DNA from: an uncultured Pseudorhodobacter sp.
Lineage (GTDB): Bacteria; Pseudomonadota; Alphaproteobacteria; Rhodobacterales; Rhodobacteraceae
Length of the DNA stretch: 57,888 bases
Assembly: GCA_913062925.1 (NCBI GenBank)
Contig: CAJXWJ010000013.1
Location: forward strand, 1 to 57,888
Reading direction: 5' to 3'
A program made the translations under genes and the position numbers. Positions 51,488 to 57,888 of the stretch are shown piece after piece. The notes beneath the pieces are model-generated. The model saw only the letters and a list, made by a program, of their open reading frames with translations, made no database searches and was not told the DNA's origin. Within the stretch, counting starts at the first letter, position 1. Each line of letters starts with the position of its first letter.

Positions 51488-52276
51488 TTAGTGCTTTTTC
51501 GGGCCTTTGACGGCGGACCACAGACGCTTGTTGGTCAGATACAGCAAGGACGACAGCAAGATCAGGAACAGCACGGCCTTAAAGCCAGTGTCCTTGCGTG
51601 CCATCAGCTTTGGCTCGGCGGTCCACATCAGGAAAGCCGAGACGTCTTCGGCCATATGCTTTACGTCATTCGGCGCGCCGTCGGCGTATTCAACCAAACC
51701 ATCCGACAAAGGTGCTGGCATCTTGATCCATCCGGTCGAGAACACAGGGTTCTCGTAGAAGGTATTGCCAGCCTCTTCTTTTTCTTCGCCAGTGTAGCCG
51801 TGCAGCAGGTTGACGATATACTCTGGTCCACCAATGCCATGCAGCAACTGGTTGATCCCCAAGCCATAGGGGCCGTGGAAGCCTGCCCGTGCCTTCGCCA
51901 TTAGCGAAAGATCGGGGGCGCCGGCGCCGTTGTTCATTGGGAAGTTGTCGGTCGGCAGGCCTTCACGGTCTTCACCGGTGTCTTTGTCAACAATGGTGAA
52001 TTGCTTGGCATAAGCGCGCACTTGGTCCGCCGGCAGGTGAGGCCCGCCTTCGTCCGCAAGCGAGCGGATTGGCACGAACTTCAGGCCATGGCAGGCCGAG
52101 CAGACTTCAGTGAAAACCTGAAGCCCGCGCTGAAGCTGGTGCTCGTCATAGGTGCCGAAGGGCCCTTCAAAGCTGAAGGGAATGTCCTCGATATGAACAA
52201 CACCCTCGGCTGCGGTGGCAGCGCCTGTCATCAAGCTCAGTGCAGAGACTGCGCTGATTGCGATCTTGCGAAACAT
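51488..52276 (-). CDS. petC: Cytochrome c1 of the bc1 complex
   Basis: Cytochrome c1 passes electrons from the Rieske protein to cytochrome c in the periplasm. The 262-aa precursor begins [22 protein letters not shown] (signal, cleaved after ATA) at ATG 52276 with AGGAA upstream. Haem is bound at C59-x2-C62-H63 ([13 protein letters not shown]); the axial methionine is probably in [11 protein letters not shown]-terminal anchor helix, [16 protein letters not shown], ends the protein. Last gene of petABC. Confidence 0.97.
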   Translation of the reverse strand: MFRKIAISAVSALSLMTGAATAAEGVVHIEDIPFSFEGPFGTYDEHQLQRGLQVFTEVCSACHGLKFVPIRSLADEGGPHLPADQVRAYAKQFTIVDKDTGEDREGLPTDNFPMNNGAGAPDLSLMAKARAGFHGPYGLGINQLLHGIGGPEYIVNLLHGYTGEEKEEAGNTFYENPVFSTGWIKMPAPLSDGLVEYADGAPNDVKHMAEDVSAFLMWTAEPKLMARKDTGFKAVLFLILLSSLLYLTNKRLWSAVKGPKKH

Positions 52277-52295
52277 CTCAGTCAGTTCCTTTCTC

Positions 52296-53609
52296 TCACT
52301 CAGCCGGATCGGCGTAGTGCGATTTGAAGTCTTCTTCGATCGTAGCCGGTTGCGGCAGGGGCTTTTCAAGCACACCCAGCAGCGGCAGGATCACGAGGAA
52401 ATAGGCGAACCAATAGGTCGACGCGATCAGCGAGATATAGGGGTAGATCCCGTCGGTTGGCATCGCACCGACCCACATCAGCACGACAAAGTCGATGCAG
52501 AGCAGATAGAACCAAGCCTTGAATTTTGGACGGAAGCGACCCGAACGCACCGAAGATGTATCCAGCCATGGCACCAAAGCCATAACCGCAATCGCACCAA
52601 ACATCGCCAGCACACCAAAGAACTTGGCGTCAACGATGCCAAAGGTCACGAAATGCACCAGCTGCACGATCCAGACGTCTGCGGTGAAGGCCCGCAGAAT
52701 CGCGTAGAACGGCAGGAAGTACCATTCAGGCACGATATGCGCCGGAGTCGAGAGCGCGTTCGCTTCGATATAGTTGTCTGGGTGACCCAGGAAGTTTGGC
52801 ATAAAGCCCACGACCGCAAAGAAGATCGTGACAACCACAGCCAAAGCAAACAGGTCTTTGATCACAAAGTAAGGCCAGAAGGGCAGGGTGTCTTTCGCAG
52901 CTTCTTCTTTCGAGCCACGGCGCACTTCAACACCGGTTGGGTTGTTGTTGCCGGTGGTGTGGAAGGCCCAGATGTGCAGTGCAACCAGCGCTGCAATCAC
53001 GAAAGGCAGCAGGTAGTGCAAGCTGAAAAAGCGGTTCAGCGTGGCATTATCCACGGCAGGGCCGCCCAAAAGCCATTCCTGAATGCTTGGACCAACGCCC
53101 GGGATCGCGCCAAACAGGCCGGTGATCACGGTAGCGCCCCAGAACGACATCTGACCCCAAGGCAAAACATAGCCCATAAAGCCGGTCGCCATCATCGCCA
53201 GATAGATCAGCATGCCGATGATCCATGTCACTTCGCGCGGGGCTTTATACGATCCGTAGTAAAGCCCGCGGAAGATGTGCAGATAGACGGCAAGGAAGAA
53301 CAGCGATGCGCCGTTTGCGTGCAAATACCGCAGCATATAGCCGCCGTTCACGTCGCGCATGATGTGTTCGACCGAGCTGAAGGCCAGATCAACATGCGGG
53401 GTGTAGTGCATTACCAGCACGATGCCGGTTATGATCTGAAGCCCCAGACAGAAGGCAAGAACGATGCCCCAGATCCACATCCAGTTCAGGTTCTTTGGTG
53501 TTGGCAGCATCAGCGTGTCGTAAGCAATGCTGACGATCGGCAAACGCTTGTGCAGCCAGGTTTGGAAACCCGGCTTTGGCTCGTAGTGGTCGTGCGGAAT
53601 TCCGGCCAT
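52296..53609 (-). CDS. petB: Cytochrome b of the bc1 complex
   Basis: This 437-aa, eight-helix subunit carries haems bL and bH and both quinone sites. The conserved [29 protein letters not shown]-like region ([27 protein letters not shown] in part), [13 protein letters not shown] and the Qo-site PEWY ([15 protein letters not shown]) are all present. The length equals that of Rhodobacter cytochrome b. It starts at ATG 53609, 12 bp after petA. Confidence 0.98.
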   Translation of the reverse strand: MAGIPHDHYEPKPGFQTWLHKRLPIVSIAYDTLMLPTPKNLNWMWIWGIVLAFCLGLQIITGIVLVMHYTPHVDLAFSSVEHIMRDVNGGYMLRYLHANGASLFFLAVYLHIFRGLYYGSYKAPREVTWIIGMLIYLAMMATGFMGYVLPWGQMSFWGATVITGLFGAIPGVGPSIQEWLLGGPAVDNATLNRFFSLHYLLPFVIAALVALHIWAFHTTGNNNPTGVEVRRGSKEEAAKDTLPFWPYFVIKDLFALAVVVTIFFAVVGFMPNFLGHPDNYIEANALSTPAHIVPEWYFLPFYAILRAFTADVWIVQLVHFVTFGIVDAKFFGVLAMFGAIAVMALVPWLDTSSVRSGRFRPKFKAWFYLLCIDFVVLMWVGAMPTDGIYPYISLIASTYWFAYFLVILPLLGVLEKPLPQPATIEEDFKSHYADPAE

Positions 53610-53621
53610 AATTTTCTGTCC

Positions 53622-54182
53622 TTATCCGAGCTTGATCGTGGTTTCGTTTTCGAACTTTGCGACCGGAACCGGAAGGTTGCGCGGTGCGGGGCCCTTGCGG
53701 ATACGGCCCGCCGAATCGTAGTGCGAGCCGTGGCAGGGGCAGAACCAGCCGCCAAAGTCGCCAGCGTCGCCCAAAGGCACGCAGCCCAAGTGGGTGCAAA
53801 CGCCCATCATCACCAACCACTCGCCGGCTTCGTCCAGCGTGCGGTTCTTGTCTTCGGCCTGAGCAGAAGCATCGATATTGGCGTTTTCAGCATTGGTGTC
53901 GACCAGATCGGTCAGTGCGACCGAACGCGCCAGATCAATGTCGGCCTGATTGCGGCGGCGCACGAAAACCGGCTTGCCGCGCCATTTCACCGTGATCTGC
54001 GTGCCGACTTCGACGCCCGAGACATCGACCATGATCGAAGCCAAGGCGCGGGTGTCGGCCGAGGGGTTCATCTGATTGACCAGCGGCCAAACCGCTGCGC
54101 CTGCCGCAACAGCGCCAGCGCCGGCGGTTGCATAATACAGGAAATCCCGACGGGTTCCTGTCTGATCGTCTGCGTGGGACAC
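53622..54182 (-). CDS. petA: Rieske iron-sulfur protein of the bc1 complex
   Basis: This subunit oxidises quinol via a [2Fe-2S] cluster. The 186-aa protein starts at GTG 54182 with GGAGAA six bases upstream; homologues begin at this place. [17 protein letters not shown] is a twin-arginine signal-anchor (RR at 11-12). Cluster ligands are in CTHLGC and CPCHGSHYD, and the linking cysteine pair is complete. It is the first gene of petABC. The 249-bp region upstream (54183-54431) holds a 22-bp palindrome but no gene. Confidence 0.97.
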   Translation of the reverse strand: MSHADDQTGTRRDFLYYATAGAGAVAAGAAVWPLVNQMNPSADTRALASIMVDVSGVEVGTQITVKWRGKPVFVRRRNQADIDLARSVALTDLVDTNAENANIDASAQAEDKNRTLDEAGEWLVMMGVCTHLGCVPLGDAGDFGGWFCPCHGSHYDSAGRIRKGPAPRNLPVPVAKFENETTIKLG

Positions 54183-54316
54183 GAGAACTTCTCCCTTCAG
54201 GGGTCGCAAGACCTGACGACCCATAATTAGATGAGACTCCGGTTGCCCAAAGCCTTATGCGGCGGGTTTTAGCCAAGGAAGGCCCGCCCGTCCAGCGGTC
54301 AAAGGCGCGCAGGGGG

Positions 54317-54338
54317 CGCATAATCTTAGAATTATGCG
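54317..54338. promoter_or_regulatory. 22-bp palindrome upstream of petABC
   Basis: CGCATAAT (54317-54324) and ATTATGCG (54331-54338) are perfect 8-bp arms around CTTAGA. It lies 135 bp ahead of the petA start and about 90 bp past the 3' end of the glutathione transferase gene. A shorter palindrome, TTTAGACTAAA, is at 54383-54393. Both are candidate regulator sites for petABC; no terminator-like T run follows. Confidence 0.4.
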
Positions 54339-54431
54339 GCTGCGGCCTTGAACTGGCGACATTTATGCCCAGTTGGGCGGGATTTAGACTAAACTTGGGT
54401 GACTAAGATCCGGTAAATCGGCAAAAAAACC

Positions 54432-55040
54432 TTAGGCTGTGGGCGGTTTTGTCGCAATCATTGCTGGCCGTTTAGAGAATTCAGCCGCCCAAGCGGCCAA
54501 TTCTGGCCGACCCTGACGCCAGTTGCGCGCGTCATGGCGGAAATCCAGATATTCCAGCGCCACTGCCAAGCCGATCTGCGCCATGCTCACGGGGCCTGCC
54601 AGATGATCCAGCCAATCGGTCTCGATCGCATCCAGCGCGCGGCTGATTTTGGCCCATTGCCCCTCGAGCCACTGCTCAAAGCGGATGGCTTCGGGCCGCA
54701 AGCGCAGCTCGTAGGCCATGGTCACGGCGGCGTCCAAAATACCGTCGGCGGTGGCCTCTAGCGTCAGGCTGCGCCACAGCAGCGGTGCGGCAGGATAAAA
54801 CCCCTTGCCCGACAGATCGTCCAGATAACGGCTGATGACGCGGCTGTCATAGATCACACCATCGGGGGTTTCCAAGGCGGGGATCTTGCCCAAAGGATTG
54901 CGGTCCACCGGCATCGTGCCGACATCCAGTGGCGATCCGGCGACGGCTGCGGTTTCCACCTGCGCGGACAGACCGGCTTCGATGATTTGAACCGAGATTT
55001 TCCGGCCAAAGGGGGTGGTGGGCGACGAATAGAGCTTCAT
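54432..55040 (-). CDS. Glutathione S-transferase family protein
   Basis: This 202-aa protein has a thioredoxin-like N-domain, MKLYSSPTTPFGRKISVQIIEAG (read in parts), with the glutathione-side NPLGKIPALETPDGVIYDSRVI, then an all-helical C-domain. The N-terminal SSPTTPFGRKV-type motif places it near the YibF-like group. The substrate is unknown. It starts at ATG 55040; the frame continues to 55085 without support. It shares direction with petABC but is separated by about 250 bp. Confidence 0.92.
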   Translation of the reverse strand: MKLYSSPTTPFGRKISVQIIEAGLSAQVETAAVAGSPLDVGTMPVDRNPLGKIPALETPDGVIYDSRVISRYLDDLSGKGFYPAAPLLWRSLTLEATADGILDAAVTMAYELRLRPEAIRFEQWLEGQWAKISRALDAIETDWLDHLAGPVSMAQIGLAVALEYLDFRHDARNWRQGRPELAAWAAEFSKRPAMIATKPPTA

Positions 55041-55104
55041 GGCGTGTCCTTTGCAAAACTTTGCCGCATCAATGCCCGAAATCATCGCCGCCGCAACCGC
55101 CTAG

Positions 55105-55221
55105 TCAGGGCTTTGCCGGTGCCGCCATCAGTGCCGCAATGGCTTGCGAGCCTGCATCGCTGCGCGCGGACAGCACGCTTGCGGCCTCATCTTCGCTGCG
55201 AAAGGCTGGGTTGGGGTGCAT
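55105..55221 (-). pseudogene. Probable remnant of a PaiB-type FMN-binding regulator gene with internal deletion
   Basis: ATG 55221, with AGAGGA five bases upstream, opens a 38-codon frame ending in TGA. It begins MHPNPAFRSEDEAA, the characteristic N-terminus of FMN-binding negative regulators (PaiB family). It ends with SARSDAGSQAIAALMAA, which resembles the extreme C-terminus of the same family. The roughly 170 intervening residues are missing. The likeliest reading is an in-frame internal deletion of a paiB-like gene that left the ribosome-binding site and both ends. A functional short peptide is possible but less likely. Confidence 0.5.
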
Positions 55222-55239
55222 TGAATCCTCTAAGACATG

Positions 55240-55270
55240 AAAAAGCCGCCGAAGATTGCTCTTGGCGGCC
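55240..55270 (-). terminator. Terminator of rpmJ
   Basis: On the minus strand GCCGCC-AAGA, a GCAA loop and TCTT-C-GGCGGC form a long stem followed by TTTTT. It begins about 26 bp after the rpmJ stop. Confidence 0.88.
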
Positions 55271-55295
55271 TATTCTTTCGCGTGCTGACAGCTAA

Positions 55296-55421
55296 TCAAC
55301 CCTGACGGGCCTTATAGCGTTTTTGCGTCTTGTTGATTACATAGACGCGGCCTTTACGGCGCACGACCTGGCAATCGCGGTGACGCGACTTCAGCGAGCG
55401 GAGCGAGTTTGCAACCTTCAT
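55296..55421 (-). CDS. rpmJ: 50S ribosomal protein L36 (bL36), zinc-free form
   Basis: This 41-aa ribosomal protein reads [20 protein letters not shown] and ends in [12 protein letters not shown]. It has only one cysteine, where the zinc-binding L36 form has a CxxC...C...H set, so this is the C-minus paralogue with the longer C-terminus found in alphaproteobacteria. ATG 55421 has GGGAG upstream and a terminator follows. It lies downstream of tRNA-Val on the same strand, separated by 69 bp that form two hairpins. Confidence 0.95.
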   Translation of the reverse strand: MKVANSLRSLKSRHRDCQVVRRKGRVYVINKTQKRYKARQG

Positions 55422-55490
55422 GGCTGTCTCCCTTGTCGCGGCGCGTCTTCGCGCCAGTTAAAATCTGTGTCTTCTTGCGAAGACGATGAA

Positions 55491-55565
55491 TGGTGGGCGG
55501 TACTGGGATCGAACCAGTGGCCACTACGATGTCAACGTAGTGCTCTACCGCTGAGCTAACCGCCC
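55491..55565 (-). tRNA. tRNA-Val (anticodon GAC)
   Basis: The minus strand folds into a complete cloverleaf. The acceptor stem GGGCGGT/ACCGCCC is followed by encoded ACCA. The D arm is GCTC-AGCGGTA-GAGC. The anticodon arm is CTACG-TTGACAT-CGTAG with anticodon GAC, and the T arm is ACTGG-TTCGATC-CCAGT. It reads GUC and GUU valine codons. Confidence 0.97.
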
Positions 55566-55714
55566 ACAAACCTTGCCATTCCGCGCGCCCTAAAGAAAAG
55601 GACGCGGGCGGAACCGCGTCGGATGGCTGGGCTATAAACAGAGTCGCTGGGCTGTTCAAGGGGTTTCGGTAAGTGATTTTTTGTCGTTATATTGAAAAGG
55701 AACAGGAGTGTGGC

Positions 55715-56563
55715 GTGTCTGACGTATTTCGTATCCTTTCGCCCATGCGGCAAAGCAGCGCCTTTGTTTTCGCCTCGCCGCATTCGGGGCGGGCCTATAC
55801 GCCTGCGTTTCTTGAGCAGTCGGTGCTAAGTGCCGATCTGATCCGCACCTCGGAAGACGCCTTTGTCGATCAGCTTTTTGCCGATGCGCCCCTGTTCGGC
55901 GCGCCGTTGCTTTTGGCTGATGTGCCGCGCGCCTATCTGGATTTAAACCGTGCGCCAGATGAATTGGACCCTGCGCTGATCACGGGGGTGGCGCGCATGG
56001 CGCATAATCCGCGGGTTTCTTCGGGGCTGGGGGTGATTCCCCGCGTTGTGGCGGGCGGTCGGCAGATTTATCGTGGCAAGCTGTCGCTGGCCGAGGCAGA
56101 GGCGCGGATTGCGCGGTTTTGGCATCCCTATCACCGCGCCTTGCGTCAGCTGATGGATGATACCCATGCCCGCTTTGGTGAAGCGACGCTGATTGATTGC
56201 CATTCGATGCCGCATGAGGCGATCGAAGGCCACGCGCGTTTGGGTAAAGCCTGTCCCGAGGTCGTTTTGGGCGACCGATTCGGTGCCTCTGCCAATCGGG
56301 AGGTGATGGACAGGGTCGAGGCCGCTTTTGCAGCAGCCGGTCTGCGGGTGGCGCGCAACACCCCCTTTGCCGGGGCCTTTGTCACCCAAAGCTATGGCCG
56401 CCCCAGTGCGGGCCGCCATGCCATTCAGGTCGAGATTGATCGCAGCCTTTATATGCACGAAGCCAGCCTGACCCCGCGTGCCGATTTTCAGGCGTTTCGC
56501 GCGCTGATCAACGGGGTGATGGCCGAGGTGACAGGGCAGGCGCTGCAACTGGCCGCCGAATAA
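55715..56563 (+). CDS. N-formylglutamate amidohydrolase family protein
   Basis: This 282-aa zinc hydrolase of the HutG/FGase family cleaves N-formylglutamate, an intermediate of histidine degradation, or related N-acyl amino acids. It shows FVFASPHSGRAYTPAFL with the metal-site histidine, DVPRAYLDLNRAPDELD, RVVAGGRQIYRG, LIDCHSMPHEA and the late SAGRHAIQVEIDRSLYM. I prefer GTG 55715, with AGGAG ten bases upstream. No other hut gene is nearby, so the pathway assignment is tentative. It ends 1 bp before the convergent dinB stop. Confidence 0.9.
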   Translation: MSDVFRILSPMRQSSAFVFASPHSGRAYTPAFLEQSVLSADLIRTSEDAFVDQLFADAPLFGAPLLLADVPRAYLDLNRAPDELDPALITGVARMAHNPRVSSGLGVIPRVVAGGRQIYRGKLSLAEAEARIARFWHPYHRALRQLMDDTHARFGEATLIDCHSMPHEAIEGHARLGKACPEVVLGDRFGASANREVMDRVEAAFAAAGLRVARNTPFAGAFVTQSYGRPSAGRHAIQVEIDRSLYMHEASLTPRADFQAFRALINGVMAEVTGQALQLAAE

Positions 56564-57817
56564 TCAGCGCAGCGCGCGGCCTTTCAGGATCGCGTCCTTG
56601 CCGAACCTTGCGCGAATCGCATCGGTTGCCCGCTCTGCCGCTGCGCGTTGGCCGGCCTGTGGGTCCAGCAGATCGCGGTCCAGATCGGCCTGATCTTCGC
56701 CCGCCAGATCCGAGATGCCGACCCCGATCAGCCGAAACGGCGCTTTGACCTTGGCTTGATCGAACAGCGCCTTGGCGGCGCGATAGATGCGGTCGGTCAG
56801 CTGCGTCGGGTCGGTCAGGCTGTGGCGGCGGCTGATCAGTTGGAAATCCGAGCGCTTAAGCTTCAGCGTGACCGTCCTCCCCGCCAGCCCCTTGGCCTTG
56901 GCGCGGTCGGCAACCTGTTCGGCCAAGCGCCACAGATGGCCGTCCAAAAGCTCGGCGTCCGAGGTGTCTTCGAAAAACGTGGTTTCCTTGCTGATCGACT
57001 TCAGCTTTTCATCCCGCGTCACCCGCCGCGTGTCCAGGCCCCGCGCCAGATGCCAAAGCCTGTCGCCCATGCTGCCAAAGCGCGCGGTCAGATCAACGCG
57101 ATCCCAGCGCAGCAGATCTGCGATGGTGCGAATCCCCGCAGCCTCTAGGCTGGCTTGCGCCGCCGTGCCGACGCCCCAAATGATCCGCACCGGTTTCGGG
57201 CGCAAAAACGCCTCGGTCTCGGCGCGACCTATCACCGAAAACCCGCGTGGCTTGTCGAGGTCCGAGGCGATTTTGGCCAGAAACTTATTATGCGACAGCC
57301 CGACTGAACCTGACACGCCCAGATCGGCCTCCATATCCCGCACCAAGCGCGCCAACATCACCGCAGGCGGCGCGCCGTGCAGGCGGGCGGTGCCGGTCAG
57401 ATCCAAAAACGCCTCGTCCAGCGACAAGGGTTCAATCGCGGGGGTCAGCACCTCCATCAGCGCGCGAATGGCACGGCTGACCTCGACGTAAACGCTCATC
57501 CTTGGTTTCACGACCACGGCTTGCGGGCAAAGCCGCAGCGCCTGAAACATCGGCATCGCCGAGCGCACGCCATGAATGCGCGCCAAATAACAACAGGTCG
57601 AGACCACGCCGCGCGTGCCGCCACCAACGATCACCGCCTTGTCACGCAGATCAGGATTGTCGCGCTTTTCCACGCTGGCATAAAAGGCGTCGCAATCCAT
57701 ATGCGCGATGCTGAGATCCCAAAGCTCGGGATGCGACATCACCCGCGGCGAGCGGCACTTGGGGCAGCGCGTTCCGGCATCAAATTGGGTCAGACACTCT
57801 CGGCACAGCGCGGGCAT
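56564..57817 (-). CDS. dinB: DNA polymerase IV (Y-family) with N-terminal zinc ribbon
   Basis: This 417-aa translesion polymerase has catalytic motifs HMDCDAFYASVEKRDNP, with the first metal aspartates, and IEPLSLDEAFLDLTGTARL with the SLDEAF box; RFGKDAILKGRALR ends the protein. Unlike E. coli DinB, it carries a 35-residue N-terminal extension with C5-x2-C8 and C18-x2-C21, a four-cysteine zinc ribbon. No C-terminal beta-clamp motif of the QL(V)LGL type is evident. The ATG 57817 lacks a good ribosome-binding site; a TTG at 57847 is an alternative. No LexA-type GTTC-N7-GTTC box was found in the remaining 71 bp. Confidence 0.93.
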   Translation of the reverse strand: MPALCRECLTQFDAGTRCPKCRSPRVMSHPELWDLSIAHMDCDAFYASVEKRDNPDLRDKAVIVGGGTRGVVSTCCYLARIHGVRSAMPMFQALRLCPQAVVVKPRMSVYVEVSRAIRALMEVLTPAIEPLSLDEAFLDLTGTARLHGAPPAVMLARLVRDMEADLGVSGSVGLSHNKFLAKIASDLDKPRGFSVIGRAETEAFLRPKPVRIIWGVGTAAQASLEAAGIRTIADLLRWDRVDLTARFGSMGDRLWHLARGLDTRRVTRDEKLKSISKETTFFEDTSDAELLDGHLWRLAEQVADRAKAKGLAGRTVTLKLKRSDFQLISRRHSLTDPTQLTDRIYRAAKALFDQAKVKAPFRLIGVGISDLAGEDQADLDRDLLDPQAGQRAAAERATDAIRARFGKDAILKGRALR

Positions 57818-57888
57818 GGCGCAATTATGCGCTTGCCTGCTGGCCAAGTCTATTGTGTTTAACCCGTCAGAGCCCTTTCCCCAAGCCC

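Noticed and set aside
52215-54230. 671-codon open frame on the plus strand
   Set aside because: It is antisense to petABC, whose products are unmistakable; the translation is rich in His, Arg and Gln with no domain.
1-57888. CRISPR arrays, insertion sequences, prophage or defence islands
   Set aside because: No regularly spaced repeats, transposase, integrase, phage or restriction genes are visible; gene content and codon use look uniform.

Overview
The window is ordinary, densely coded chromosome of a Rhodobacterales alphaproteobacterium (Rhodobacteraceae/Paracoccaceae). This rests on the fbcFBC-type petABC cytochrome bc1 operon with a Tat-type Rieske protein, an Irr-type iron control element before mbfA, many GTG/TTG starts coupled by 4-nt overlaps, high GC, and a GC-rich intergenic repeat ending in a GGATATTT-like tail typical of the group. 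The genus cannot be resolved from sequence alone. No CRISPR array, transposase, prophage or replication origin was seen.

Layout. 1-6 kb: truncated aldo/keto reductase, then divergent tamA-tamB (outer-membrane translocation and assembly). 6-9.1 kb: minus-strand run comF-grxC-nit1-marR-yihY. 9.1-11.3 kb: methyltransferase and hemH, facing a 60-aa membrane protein. 11.5-13.5 kb: cell-wall patch of two L,D-transpeptidases around a CAP-domain lipoprotein. 13.5-21.2 kb: minus-strand operon hslO-nudix-cca-ABC exporter pair-23S rRNA methyltransferase. 21.3-23.5 kb: Nudix hydrolase, receiver-PP2C phosphatase and a divergent Hpt protein. 23.5-26.2 kb: arsR-yeeE/yedE-ilvA. 26.3-29.5 kb: PQQ-type sugar dehydrogenase, divergent from mbfA (iron export, Irr box) and an iodotyrosine-deiodinase-like nitroreductase. 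29.4-33.7 kb: AEC carrier, S-formylglutathione hydrolase, UPF0178, DMT exporter, ornithine cyclodeaminase. 33.7-38.5 kb: carboxynorspermidine synthase/decarboxylase and the 5-oxoprolinase genes pxpABC. 38.7-42.9 kb: RND efflux pair. 42.9-46.7 kb: HpcH/HpaI aldolase, GntR/UTRA regulator, and a large flavin/Fe-S oxidoreductase like amine demethylases. 46.8-51.5 kb: 48-aa membrane protein, aroC, and a TPP riboswitch with thiBPQ. 51.5-54.2 kb: petABC. 54.4-57.8 kb: glutathione S-transferase, a paiB remnant, rpmJ, tRNA-Val(GAC), N-formylglutamate amidohydrolase, and DNA polymerase IV with an N-terminal zinc ribbon.

Most genes are housekeeping. The points most worth a second look are the Irr box plus dehalogenase-like partner of mbfA, the aldolase/GntR/demethylase-like module, the receiver-PP2C/Hpt pair, the cysteine-bearing ArsR regulator in front of YeeE/YedE, the internally deleted paiB remnant, and several unexplained palindromes and short repeats in promoter regions. 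No gap between genes exceeds 300 bases. I did not find a clearly new multi-gene system.
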